A stretch of 64,000 nt of DNA from assembly GCA_965656525.1 (NCBI GenBank), contig CBFHKY010000016.1:9952-73951 (forward strand). Direction: 5' to 3'. This document shows, in pieces, positions 42,774 to 52,500 of this stretch; the first letter of the stretch is position 1, and every line of letters begins with the position of its first letter. The DNA comes from Pseudomaricurvus sp965656525. Lineage in GTDB: Bacteria > Pseudomonadota > Gammaproteobacteria > Pseudomonadales > Cellvibrionaceae. A program made the translations under genes and the position numbers. The notes below the pieces were generated by a model that made no database searches, was not told where the DNA came from, and worked only from the letters and a program-made list of their open reading frames with translations.

Positions 42774-44111
42774 ATGACGTCTGAAATACTCCCCACTAAA
42801 CAAAAAGTTGGTTTTGTTTCCCTCGGGTGCCCAAAAGCACTGGTGGATTCTGAACGCATTCTGACCAAGCTCAAGCTTGATGGTTACGATGTGGTATCGG
42901 ATTACGATAATGCCGATGTTGTTGTGGTCAACACCTGTGGATTTATCGACAGTGCGAAGCGGGAGTCTATGGATGCGATCGAAGAGGCCATGCGTGAAAA
43001 CGGTAAGGTCATCGTTACTGGCTGTATGGGCAAGGGGACAGACGCTGATGCGATCAAGCAAGCTAATCCGGGGGTTTTGAGCGTTAGCGGCCCTGCGGAT
43101 TACGACACGGTGATGAATGCTGTACATGAGTTCATGCCTCCTGCAGCACAAAATCCTCATCGTCATGAGCTGGTACCCCCCGAGGGGGTTAAGCTAACAC
43201 CCGGTCATTATGCGTATTTAAAGATATCAGAAGGCTGCAATCACCGTTGCACATTCTGCATTATTCCAGACATGCGAGGCGATTTAGTAAGCCGTCCACT
43301 GCACGATGTGCTAGTAGAGGCGCGACAGCTGGTAGAGAGCGGTGTACAAGAACTACTGGTGATCTCTCAAGACACCAGCGCCTATGGTGTTGATACGAAA
43401 TTTAAGTTGGATCTGAACGAAGGTCGTGAAACTCGTATGCAAGACTTGGCTGTTGCCCTTGGCGAGCTAGGTGTTTGGGTGCGCATGCATTACGTTTATC
43501 CTTATCCCCATGTGGATAAAGTGATCCCTCTGATGGCCGAAGGTAAAATCCTGCCTTATCTGGATATTCCTTTTCAGCACGCCAGCCCCAGAATTCTAAA
43601 GTTGATGAAACGTCCAGCTCACGCTGAAAAAGTGCTTGGCCGTATTAAAAAATGGCGCGAAATCTGTCCAGAGCTGACCATTAGATCCACCTTTATCGTG
43701 GGTTTTCCGGGCGAAACGGAAGAAGATTTCCAGATCTTATTGGATTTTTTGGAAGAGGCTCAGTTGGATCGTGTGGGCTGTTTTAAATACTCCCCTGTGG
43801 AAGGTGCGCGAGCTAACGATTTGCCTGACCCTATCCCCGAAGCTGTTCAGCAAGAACGTTGGGAGCGATTTATGGCCACCCAGCAGCGTATCAGTTCTGC
43901 GCGATTGCAGCGCAAAATTGGTCAGGTGGTAGAAGTGCTGATTGATGAAGTGGACGAAGAAGGCGCTATTGGTCGCACATGGGCCGATGCTCCAGAAATC
44001 GATGGCATGGTTTATCTGAATGAAGAGTTCGATGTTCAGGTAGGCAACCGTGTAGCGGTAACCATCGAGCACGCGGATGAATATGATCTGTGGGGTTCAG
44101 TCGTTCGCTAG
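42774..44111 (+). CDS. rimO: Ribosomal protein S12 methylthiotransferase RimO
   Basis: 445 residues from ATG 42774 (MTSEILPTKQKVGFVSLGCPKAL), close to E. coli RimO (441); an ATG at 42714 is probably too early. Radical-SAM enzyme adding a methylthio group to an Asp of S12. N-terminal UPF0004 domain with three Cys for the auxiliary 4Fe-4S cluster (SLGCPKA, NTCGFID, TGCMGKG), radical-SAM motif CNHRCTFC, C-terminal TRAM domain (about 380-445). Single gene. Confidence 0.96.
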   Translation: MTSEILPTKQKVGFVSLGCPKALVDSERILTKLKLDGYDVVSDYDNADVVVVNTCGFIDSAKRESMDAIEEAMRENGKVIVTGCMGKGTDADAIKQANPGVLSVSGPADYDTVMNAVHEFMPPAAQNPHRHELVPPEGVKLTPGHYAYLKISEGCNHRCTFCIIPDMRGDLVSRPLHDVLVEARQLVESGVQELLVISQDTSAYGVDTKFKLDLNEGRETRMQDLAVALGELGVWVRMHYVYPYPHVDKVIPLMAEGKILPYLDIPFQHASPRILKLMKRPAHAEKVLGRIKKWREICPELTIRSTFIVGFPGETEEDFQILLDFLEEAQLDRVGCFKYSPVEGARANDLPDPIPEAVQQERWERFMATQQRISSARLQRKIGQVVEVLIDEVDEEGAIGRTWADAPEIDGMVYLNEEFDVQVGNRVAVTIEHADEYDLWGSVVR

Positions 44112-44196
44112 GGGGCTTCCCGCCTGTGGTACATTGCTGATGTGTGTCATGTTCATCGCAGCCTTGGCGTGGTGAGCGCAAAAATGGAGGTTCGAT

Positions 44197-44997
44197 GTGA
44201 TCGACAGCCATTGCCATTGGGATTTTAATGTTTTTGCTGCAGGTCGCTCTGCGCAGTTAGAGGCTTTTGCTGCAGCGGGGATATCCCACTTGGTGTTGCC
44301 GGGTGTAGCGCCGTCCCAGTGGCCAGTTTTGGAGCAGTTAACGCAGCGTTTTTCACAGGCGCCTTGCCGTCTGTTGGCCGCGTTTGGTGTTCACCCTTGG
44401 TGGGGCGAGCAGCTCATGCAAAGTGATGATGCCACCCAATGGCAAACCTGCATTGTTGATTATATACAGCAACATGGTGTGGCAATCGGCGAGTGTGGTT
44501 TGGATGGCAGTCTCAACTGGGCTATGTCAGATCAATGCCGGCTGTTTGAGTGGCACCTGCAATTGGCTTGCGAGTTGAAACGGCCTTTACTGATCCATGC
44601 CCACAAAGCACATAACCCGGTATTGCGGCAGCTGAATCGCTATAAGCCACCTAAAGGGGGTGTGATTCATGGCTTTTCAGGCAGTCTTGAGCTGGCACAA
44701 CAATACTGGCGACGGGGTTTTTATATCGGTGTCGGCGGTACAATTACCTACCCGCGAGCGCAGAAAACACGACGGGCCATAGCATCGATGCCCATAGAAA
44801 GTCTGCTGCTGGAAACCGATGCTCCCGATATGCCCTTACAGGGGTTTCAAGGGCAGCCGAACTCACCGCAACAGTTGCCGCTGGTGGCTCAAGCGCTGGC
44901 AGATTTGCAGAAGAAGCCATTAACCCTTATTAAACAACAAACCACCCTCAATGCTCGGCAGTTGTTCGGGCTGACAGAATCAGACATCTTTCTATGA
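44197..44997 (+). CDS. TatD-family metal-dependent hydrolase
   Basis: 266 residues. TIM-barrel amidohydrolase/DNase family, nearer to YjjV than TatD by overall look. Metal ligands: DSHCHWD at the N-terminus, GECGLD, LIHAHKA, HGFSGS and ETDAP. The start is GTG at 44197, six bases after GGAGG (44186-44190). Its TGA overlaps the next start as ATGA (44994-44997), so it is translationally coupled with the cysteine desulfurase fusion; a biochemical link is not known. Confidence 0.92.
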   Translation: MIDSHCHWDFNVFAAGRSAQLEAFAAAGISHLVLPGVAPSQWPVLEQLTQRFSQAPCRLLAAFGVHPWWGEQLMQSDDATQWQTCIVDYIQQHGVAIGECGLDGSLNWAMSDQCRLFEWHLQLACELKRPLLIHAHKAHNPVLRQLNRYKPPKGGVIHGFSGSLELAQQYWRRGFYIGVGGTITYPRAQKTRRAIASMPIESLLLETDAPDMPLQGFQGQPNSPQQLPLVAQALADLQKKPLTLIKQQTTLNARQLFGLTESDIFL

Positions 44998-46643
44998 GCT
45001 TTGACAGCATCGCGTTTAAGTCACACTTTCCTCTGTTCAATCACGCGGAAAACTCTCAATTGGTGTATCTGGATAATGCCGCCACCACTCAGCGTCCGCA
45101 GCCTGTGCTAGATGCGATGATGGACTTTTATTCACGCACTAATGCCAACACGCATCGTTCCAGCCATCGTCTAGCCCGTCAAGCCACAGCGATGGTGGAG
45201 TTGGTCCGAGCGCAGGCCGCCAGATTTATTCACGCGGCTAGCCGTGACGAAATCATTTTCACACGTGGCGCTACCGAAGCGCTTAACTTACTCGCCGCCA
45301 GTCTTGCTGAAACCTTGCAGCCGGGTGATGAAATTTTACTGTCTGAAGCTGAGCATCACGCTAACTTAGTGCCTTGGCAGATGGCGGCGCAGCGTTACGA
45401 GTTAACGTTGCGCTATCTGCCTTCCGTACAAGGGTGCCCTGATTGGCAAGATCTTTCAAAGTATGTGAGCGCTCGCACTCGTGTGGTGAGTTTGACGGCG
45501 GCCTCGAACGCACTGGGTTATAGAGCACCCATCGAAAACTGGCGTCAGCAAGTGGGCCCCGATTGCGTCTTGATTATTGATGCTTCCCAGCGATTGGCTC
45601 ACGAGGTAATTGATGTTCAGGCACTCGGGTGTGATTTTTTAGTCGGATCAGCGCATAAATTTTATGGGCCTACAGGGATCGGTGTGCTTTATGGGCGGCA
45701 GCAACGTTTGGCTGAATTACCGCCGTGGCAGGGTGGTGGGGAGATGATCCAACGGGTGACGCTGACGCACAGTGACTTTGCCGAAGCACCACACCGCTTT
45801 GAAGCCGGCACATCTTCACTGGCGGCGATTGCCGGCTTGGGAGCGTGTTTTGATTTTTTACAGGCGCAAGATCGCTCTGCTATGGCCACCTATGAATCCC
45901 ACTTAAATCGATATCTGCATACTGAGTTGCAGCAGCTTTGTTTGTCTTTGCCGGTTACCCTGCTGACAGAGCACCGCAATAACGTGGGTGTCGCGGCTTT
46001 GGCAAGCAGGCCAAACGGTGCTGTTTCGATGGCTGATCTGGGTCATTGGTTGGATGAGCACGACATTGCTGTTCGTGTTGGGCATCACTGTGCTGAACCC
46101 TTAAGTGATCACCTGGGAATATCAGGCAGTCTGAGGATTTCTCTTGCCGCCTACAACACTCGGGCTGATGTCGATGCGTTGATAATGGCGTTGAAACACT
46201 TCTCGGTAGGCGAAGAGGTACTGCCGTCGCTTAACCCAGACCTGGAATGGCCCGCCGACGATTTAAGCACTGTTACTTTAGCGGATCTACGGGATCAACC
46301 AAGTTGGCAAAAGCGCTACCGGCAGCTCACTCGATGGGCGGCGTTGATGCAGCAAAAGCCAGCCATTCGTATGGAGTCGAATCGGGTGCCTGGCTGTGAA
46401 TCAAAAGTGTGGATTGTCCATCGGCAGCAGGGGGGCAAACACCATTTTCTGATCGATACAGATTCCAGAGTGTTGCAGGGCTTGTCTATTTTACTCTTGC
46501 TTTTGTTTAATGATAAAAGCCGAGAAGACATGGCCTCGGTAGATTTAGAGCAGACCTTTGCAGAACTGGGATTGGATAAGTATTTAAGTGAGTCGCGTAA
46601 TAATGGCTTTCGTGCGTTGGCTGATTTTATGCGTGCTTGTTAA
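44994..46643 (+). CDS. Cysteine desulfurase-sulfur acceptor fusion (CsdA-CsdE)
   Basis: 549 residues. Residues 1-405 are a class V aminotransferase-fold cysteine desulfurase of the CsdA/SufS type: PLP Lys222 in GSAHKFYGPTG, catalytic Cys366 in RVGHHCAEPL. Residues about 425-549 are a SufE/CsdE sulfur acceptor: Cys468 in NRVPGCESKVW, then DSRVLQGLSILLL and LSESRNNGFRALADFM. In E. coli these are separate proteins CsdA and CsdE, with CsdL (TcdA) as partner; the tcdA gene lies 534 bp further on here, on the other strand. The fusion would let Cys366 pass persulfide to Cys468 in the same chain. No frameshift or sequence break at the join. Confidence 0.92.
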   Translation: MSFDSIAFKSHFPLFNHAENSQLVYLDNAATTQRPQPVLDAMMDFYSRTNANTHRSSHRLARQATAMVELVRAQAARFIHAASRDEIIFTRGATEALNLLAASLAETLQPGDEILLSEAEHHANLVPWQMAAQRYELTLRYLPSVQGCPDWQDLSKYVSARTRVVSLTAASNALGYRAPIENWRQQVGPDCVLIIDASQRLAHEVIDVQALGCDFLVGSAHKFYGPTGIGVLYGRQQRLAELPPWQGGGEMIQRVTLTHSDFAEAPHRFEAGTSSLAAIAGLGACFDFLQAQDRSAMATYESHLNRYLHTELQQLCLSLPVTLLTEHRNNVGVAALASRPNGAVSMADLGHWLDEHDIAVRVGHHCAEPLSDHLGISGSLRISLAAYNTRADVDALIMALKHFSVGEEVLPSLNPDLEWPADDLSTVTLADLRDQPSWQKRYRQLTRWAALMQQKPAIRMESNRVPGCESKVWIVHRQQGGKHHFLIDTDSRVLQGLSILLLLLFNDKSREDMASVDLEQTFAELGLDKYLSESRNNGFRALADFMRAC

Positions 46644-46711
46644 GTTCATTGATAAAAACGAACACGAAGTAAATGGGGGTTGCTCGTCGACCATCATGAC
46701 AGGGGGAAAGA

Positions 46712-47146
46712 GTGCTGTACGTATTTATAGTGAACGCGGTGGTTGTATCGCTTTGCGTATTGGTTCACTACGAGTTTCTTGACCGTCTTGCGCGCTACGT
46801 TCCTAGAATGAAGGTGCATCATCGCTATAGAGTGTTAATGGGCGTTTTTGGCGCACTGGTGGCACACGCGGTGGAAATATGGGTATTTGCCATTGCTTAC
46901 TATGGTATGACTAAATTTGAAGGTTGGGGTGGGTTAACTGGTAATTTTGATGGCAGCCTGATGGACTGTGTGTATTTTTCCTTCACAGTTTATACCACAT
47001 TGGGGTTTGGGGATATTGAGCCTATGGGGTACCTTCGCTATTTAACGGGGTTTGAATCTCTAACGGGATTGGTACTCATTACTTGGACGGCGTCATTTTT
47101 GTACCTAGAAATGCGCAAGCACTGGCAAACCGAAAACGAAGGGTGA
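46712..47146 (+). CDS. Small two-helix potassium-channel-like protein
   Basis: 144 residues. GTG 46712 with AGGGGG five bases upstream. Three hydrophobic segments (about 1-20, 43-67, 105-135) and a pore loop with the filter-like TTLGFGDIEP, a variant of the TVGYGD signature; Ion_trans_2 superfamily. No RCK/TrkA regulatory domain and no voltage sensor. Lies 68 bp after the CsdA-CsdE gene; probably on the same transcript but functionally unrelated. Leu in place of Val in the filter is tolerated in some channels. Confidence 0.82.
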   Translation: MLYVFIVNAVVVSLCVLVHYEFLDRLARYVPRMKVHHRYRVLMGVFGALVAHAVEIWVFAIAYYGMTKFEGWGGLTGNFDGSLMDCVYFSFTVYTTLGFGDIEPMGYLRYLTGFESLTGLVLITWTASFLYLEMRKHWQTENEG

Positions 47147-47177
47147 GCTTGCCAACGAGTTCAATCAACGCTAAACG

Positions 47178-48038
47178 CTAAGTGTGACTGAGTTTATTTT
47201 GCGATTCTTTTTTAACCGTTTCTCGCTCGTGCTTAGCCAGTAGTTTTTCCAGCCCTCGTGACACGGCGATAAAGCCAAAGCTGGCCGTCACCATGGTGAC
47301 GCTGCCAAACCCACCGCTGCAATCTTGTTTGACTCCCGCACTCAAGCTGTCTTTGCTTTGACACGTGCCTCCGTCGGCCGAGGGATAGGTCATTTGTTCT
47401 GTGGAATAAACCGCCTCGATGGAAAAGACACGCTTGGGGTTACGAGAAAAGTTGTGCTGACGCCTTAACGTATTGCGCACTTTGGCCAGCAGTGGATCGT
47501 TGGTGGTTTTGGCCAGATCGCCACTGGTGATGTGTCTAGGGTCCAGTTTGCCACCTGCAGAGCCCACGGTAATGACGATTTTTTTTTGCCGCTTGCAGTA
47601 ATTAATGAGCTTCGCTTTCACGCTCGCACTGTCGATGGCATCGATCACAAGGTCAGAGCAGGGGCTGATCAGCTCTGCCATATTATCCTGGTCTAAAAAA
47701 TCATCGACACAGTGCAGCACCAAATCTGGGTTGATGTCTTTAAGGCGCTCTGCCATCGCGCTGATTTTTTGTTGGCCAATGGTGCTTTGTAGGGCATGCA
47801 ACTGGCGATTGGTATTAGTAATACAGATATCATCCATATCAATCAGCGTAATGGTGCCCACACCCGACCGAGCTAGCGCTTCAGCCGCCCATGTGCCGAC
47901 ACCGCCTATTCCCACTACGGTGACGTGTGCGCTGTGAAACCACGATAAGGCTTGCTCGCCGTAGAGTCGGGCAACACCACCAAAGCGTTGCAGGTAGGAT
48001 TGGCTGGGCGGAGCATCCAAGGAAGACGACAAAGACAT
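47178..48038 (-). CDS. tcdA: tRNA threonylcarbamoyladenosine dehydratase
   Basis: 286 residues; CsdL/YgdL. E1-like ATP-dependent enzyme that cyclises t6A37 to ct6A in tRNAs. N-terminal RFGGVARLYG, nucleotide-binding VVGIGGVGTWAAEALARSG (about 41-59), IDMDDICITNTNRQ, and IDAIDSASVKAKLI. In E. coli it works with CsdA-CsdE, here encoded as one fused chain just upstream on the opposite strand; the clustering supports a shared pathway. ATG 48038. Confidence 0.94.
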   Translation of the reverse strand: MSLSSSLDAPPSQSYLQRFGGVARLYGEQALSWFHSAHVTVVGIGGVGTWAAEALARSGVGTITLIDMDDICITNTNRQLHALQSTIGQQKISAMAERLKDINPDLVLHCVDDFLDQDNMAELISPCSDLVIDAIDSASVKAKLINYCKRQKKIVITVGSAGGKLDPRHITSGDLAKTTNDPLLAKVRNTLRRQHNFSRNPKRVFSIEAVYSTEQMTYPSADGGTCQSKDSLSAGVKQDCSGGFGSVTMVTASFGFIAVSRGLEKLLAKHERETVKKESQNKLSHT

Positions 48039-48215
48039 AAGGGCTGATCAGGCTATTGAATAAAGTCGGCAGTTTAGCAAAAAGGGGCAATTGACGCAGG
48101 GTGTTTGGGAAGGTAATGAGAAGATTGTTTGGCTGGGCTAACGCTTCAGAATCCGCAGAAGCGTAAATTTTCGTTGGCTTGATGTAGGTCTAAAGGTTTT
48201 TTCTGATCTTTTCGC

Positions 48216-48221
48216 TATAAT
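48216..48221 (+). promoter_or_regulatory. -10 element for the desaturase gene
   Basis: TATAAT, exact consensus, about 108 bp before the ATG at 48329. No good -35 at 16-18 bp spacing, so use may depend on an activator. Between the predicted start and the gene is a 17-bp tandem repeat (next entry). Confidence 0.4.
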
Positions 48222-48239
48222 GTGAATCAGCTTATTGTC

Positions 48240-48272
48240 TGATTGCCCTTTTGGGTTGATTGCCCTTTTGGG
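48240..48272 (+). repeat. 17-bp tandem direct repeat in the desaturase leader
   Basis: TGATTGCCCTTTTGGG occurs twice (48240-48255 and 48257-48272), separated by one T. It lies in the untranslated leader. It could be a two-site element for a regulator or a replication-slippage product. Confidence 0.85.
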
Positions 48273-48328
48273 AACCAATCACTTCCGGTGGCGTCAGATT
48301 GCGATGTATGAGTCAGTGTAGGTTTTTA

Positions 48329-49573
48329 ATGAAAACAATGTCGAACAACCCCTCCCCGCTGTATACAAAAATTCGTGATGTGTTCCAACACGGTTTTAAG
48401 ATCGATTGGGTAAATACCTGTTTTATTTCCATTACCCATTTATTATGCCTTTTGGTGACACCATTGGCCTACTGGTATGCGCCAGAGGGCTTCTGGAAGG
48501 TTATGTTAGGGTGGACAGTTTTTCACGTTTTGTTCGCTGGCCTATCGATTACGGTCTATGCCCATCGCTTGATTGCTCATGGAGCCGCGAAAGAGGTTAG
48601 CTGGCCTGTGCATGTACTGTTTGGTTTCGTGGGGCAGGTGATGGCAATTCAAGGCAGCGTGCGCCGTTGGGCGGCGATGCACGTGATTCATCACGGTGTC
48701 GATCGCAGTGGCAAGCATCATCTTGATCCCTACAGTGCGACGTGGTTCGACAGTGGTTGGCGTAACTTTCTTTGGTCTCACATGCTGACCTATTTCTTTC
48801 ATCACCCGCACGTTTCGGAAGTCGAAAAAGCATTTCAGGCCAAGAATGACAAAGTTTTGGTATGGCAGGATAAGCTGTATTTACCTTTGCTTATTTTGTG
48901 GAACTTTTTAGTACCTCTCGCGCTTGGTATGGTGATAACAAGTTCGTTAGTGGGTGGCTTGTGCTTGATGATGGCGTCGGTTTGCAGCTTTATTCTTGTG
49001 CAGCACAATACATGGACCGTAAACAGTGTGACCCACATGTGGGGATTTACCAAGGGCGCGATCAGCTCAGCTAAGAACAATTACATTTGGTTAGGGCCTT
49101 TTGGTGAGGGTAACCACCATGCTGATCATCACGATTTCGGTCGCGATTATCGCAATGGTTTTGGTTGGAGCGGCTGGTTGCTGGATCCGACCCGTTATGT
49201 GATCTTACTGCTGCACAAGCTGGGTTTGGTGAAAGGGCTTTACCGAGCCAGTAAGCGCCAAGAAGCTGAAATACTGGCTCGTCGTGCACTGCAAAAAGCT
49301 CAGGTGAAGTCGCAGCCTACTTGCTGGTCACGCTGGGAGACTCAATTAGAGTCTTTGAAAGCGGATTGGTTAGAAGCTACGCACCAGTGGGAAACATTCA
49401 GAGCCAAACGCCTGACACTGGAAAACATGCACTTACCGCAGTTGGAATTGCAGCACAAGTTGGATGTTTTAAAAGCGGAAATGGAAATCGCCCGCCGCGC
49501 CATGAAAGCACGCAAGCAGGCGTTTTTTGATGCGCTCTATGAAATGACCACACTGCCTTACAGCATGTCTTGA
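48329..49573 (+). CDS. Membrane fatty-acid desaturase with C-terminal coiled coil
   Basis: 414 residues from ATG 48329 (MKTMSNNPSPLYTKIRDVF). Delta-9-type acyl desaturase: four membrane helices and the three His boxes HRLIAHGA, HVIHHGVDRSGKHH and GEGNHHADHHDFG that hold the di-iron centre. The desaturase core ends near residue 310. About 100 further residues form a charged helical tail (LESLKADWLEATHQWETF; LKAEMEIARRAMKARKQAF) not typical of the family. Introduces a double bond into acyl chains, adjusting membrane fluidity. Its last 16 bp overlap the 3' end of the convergent large gene. Confidence 0.9.
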   Translation: MKTMSNNPSPLYTKIRDVFQHGFKIDWVNTCFISITHLLCLLVTPLAYWYAPEGFWKVMLGWTVFHVLFAGLSITVYAHRLIAHGAAKEVSWPVHVLFGFVGQVMAIQGSVRRWAAMHVIHHGVDRSGKHHLDPYSATWFDSGWRNFLWSHMLTYFFHHPHVSEVEKAFQAKNDKVLVWQDKLYLPLLILWNFLVPLALGMVITSSLVGGLCLMMASVCSFILVQHNTWTVNSVTHMWGFTKGAISSAKNNYIWLGPFGEGNHHADHHDFGRDYRNGFGWSGWLLDPTRYVILLLHKLGLVKGLYRASKRQEAEILARRALQKAQVKSQPTCWSRWETQLESLKADWLEATHQWETFRAKRLTLENMHLPQLELQHKLDVLKAEMEIARRAMKARKQAFFDALYEMTTLPYSMS

Positions 49574-52500
49574 GGCTCTTCTGACACCATAACAGTATCG
49601 CTAGATTCGGCCACGTGCTCACCGTGCATAGGGTCGAGTTTGGACGTGTGATTGGGGGCTTCTGCCGTTGCTGGGCGATTCGGTGATGCGGCTGTGGCGT
49701 GTAACAGTCGCTCAGGCTCACTGGTGCCCTGCTCACGATCAAACTCACACTCCAGCCCCCACCCTTCAGTTGTTGGGTAGACACTGATCAGCGCAAACCC
49801 ATTGCCTGGGTAAAAACGACTGTGAACCTCGCACCGCAGATCAGCCTCAGAGCCTGCGGTTTCTCTCGGAACATCAAACGTTTCGTTTGCTGCCATAATC
49901 TCGGGAGTGGAATTCACAAAGGTCAGCGGTGCATATAACGCAGAACTGTGAATAGAGTAAACCTGAATGGGCTTTTCTTGAGCGCCTTGATGCAATTTGA
50001 TGTCCACCACAGACGACAAGTGTTCATCACCCGACAGAAAGATCAAATTGCGGTGGTCGCCGGTGGCAATGATGTTCAATAGTTGATTCAAGCTGCGCGG
50101 GTAACCATCCCATGCATCGGCGTGTAAGGTGCTGCCATCATTTAAGGTGCTTTTCAGGCGTCTGGGTAGAAGCATGGATGCCGATACCACAAATCTTGGG
50201 CGATGATCCGTTGTTTTGGTGTCTAATAGCCAATCTTGCAGAGCTTGCATTTGTTCATGGCTGACCAGCTTCGCGTCGGGGTTTTCCAGCTTGCCGTTTT
50301 TATTCAATGTTGCACGGCCCTCGCGCTCCGTTCGCACATCCATTACGAAGATGTCAAAGCCTGATTGGCGAGAGCGATACCACAAGGGCTGTTGCAGAGC
50401 TTGATCCTGCGTGAGCGTCGGCATATCAGGGCGTTGAAAGTGCAGGTATCCAGCTTTACCTTGTTTCAAATAATGCCCTTGAGATGTGTCCTCTAACGCT
50501 TGGTTCCAATCATTGAGAATCTCGTGATCGTCCAACATGGTCAGTACCGGCAGGCGACGCAAAACTGATTTCACTTCGGGCTGATAAAGCCAGCGGTGGT
50601 AAGCATCCACAAAACGATTAAAGCGGTCTGTTGGGTCCAGCAACCCGGCACTGGCATCGGTATACACCTGATCCCCTGTCAAGATGGCTAAGCTGGGGGT
50701 AAGTTTGGCCTGTGAGCGGCGTTTGGTGTGCTCTAAGTGATCGGCCAATCGGGCATAACTGGCATAGGCGGGTTTGCGATCGAGCATGCCAGCGGGGTAT
50801 TGGCAGGCTGCTAATACCAGTTGCAGTTGATCATTGGGTGTGGCGGTGGGCAGCTCGATGATTCCCGCTTTTAATGTGTCGGCGGGCTGATCCAAGAAGC
50901 GGTTCAATGGGCCGATTAAGGCGTTGCCAAGGAGTTTCTCATTCAAGTATTGAGCAAGCTCTTGATGAGCTGGGTCCATATCAGGCTGATCGATCAAATC
51001 TAATAAATTGTCGGATAGAGCTTCCAGCTGCAGCAGATGGCTCAAGCCTACCTCTAAGTCATCGACCACAATGGTTAAAATGCCATCAGCTTGCTGCATC
51101 GCTGGGGTGAGGGTGAGTTGGGTTTTGAGCCAGTTATCTTTGTTGGGGTGAGCGAATTTGACGTACAGGTGCTGCTTAAGCCACTGCGCCGTGAGCGGAG
51201 TGTCCGTATTGCAGCCAAAACACTGTATCCGGTCACCTTTTTGCGTGACCGGTATAAACAGCACGAATTCTGGCCGATTCATCTGTGTGCTAAAGCCCAA
51301 CCCCAGTTGCAGCTGTTGATCGTTGATCGGGCGAATAAGTGGCCCTGAAAAGGGCAGCATTAATTGGAATATGGAAGAGGACAAGGTGGTTTCTGCCGTT
51401 TTTTCGGTCTCGTCTAGGAACGCTAAAATAGTGGCGTAGTTGGCCTCGGCCCCGATCCCGATCAAGCTGTCTTGGTGGCCGAACCCTTTCAGTACATGAG
51501 TGCGATAGTCTCGACCGGCATCTTGCATCGTGACTTTCATTCGCCCAAGCGTGGCAATGTCCGCCAATCCGTTCTCATCCCCATGCACACTCAGTGTCGG
51601 AAAGTGCCAGCGCTGCTGTAAGCGTTCACGGGTGACAAATTCGTTTTCACCATTTTTATTGGTAATACGCTCGTGCATGGCAAAGCGAATGGTTTGGCTT
51701 AGGGTTGCCATGCTCAGAGGGCCAAACATATCGTCGATGCTTTGTAGAGTCGCTTTTGATACATTTCGAAGGCTAAAGGTGCGGCCATAGAGCGCGTCCA
51801 TTCTATGCCTTGTGCCTACATAGGGTGTTGTCGCCCAAGGCCAAATGGGGTTTTCTTGTTCAAATTCACCATCGGGATAAGGCAGGGCAGACAATAAGCG
51901 ATCCAGTAGTTGTTCGGCTCCAGAGGGGGCCTCTGAACGTTGAAAACTGTAAAACAGTTGAGGAATCAGCTGTTGCGCGTAACTTAACCCATATGCTCGA
52001 AAGATATTTTCTGGTGTGAACACGACTCGTGGCCCCACTTGCGATAGGGCGACTCGGTTAATGCGCTGAGGCAGCTTTAACCTTTCTTGATAGTAGCGAT
52101 CGCCATGCTTTGGTGGGGCTAAAATGGCCATACTGAACATGGCCGAGCCCATGCAATGCGCAACGATATCTACGCAAGGCTGTTGAGTTGTGCGACAAAT
52201 ATGATCAATGGCCACGGGGATATCGGCGTAGGCCACATCTTCAAAAGACCATGGCAACATGGCGGTTGCCATGCCACAACTGGTGCGCAAATCCACGACC
52301 CAGACATCGCGCCCACGGTGCCAACAATACTCTGCCATCGAAGGTTTTAGTGAGGGGTGAGTGTACGTATTGCCGCTGGCACTGTAGCCATGAATCATAA
52401 CGATCGGGGGTAAATCTGACGTTTTGTCTGGCTGCGGGTAACGTGTTAGCCGAATACAGACAGGAATNNNNNNNNNNNNNNNNNNNNNNNNNNNNNNNNN

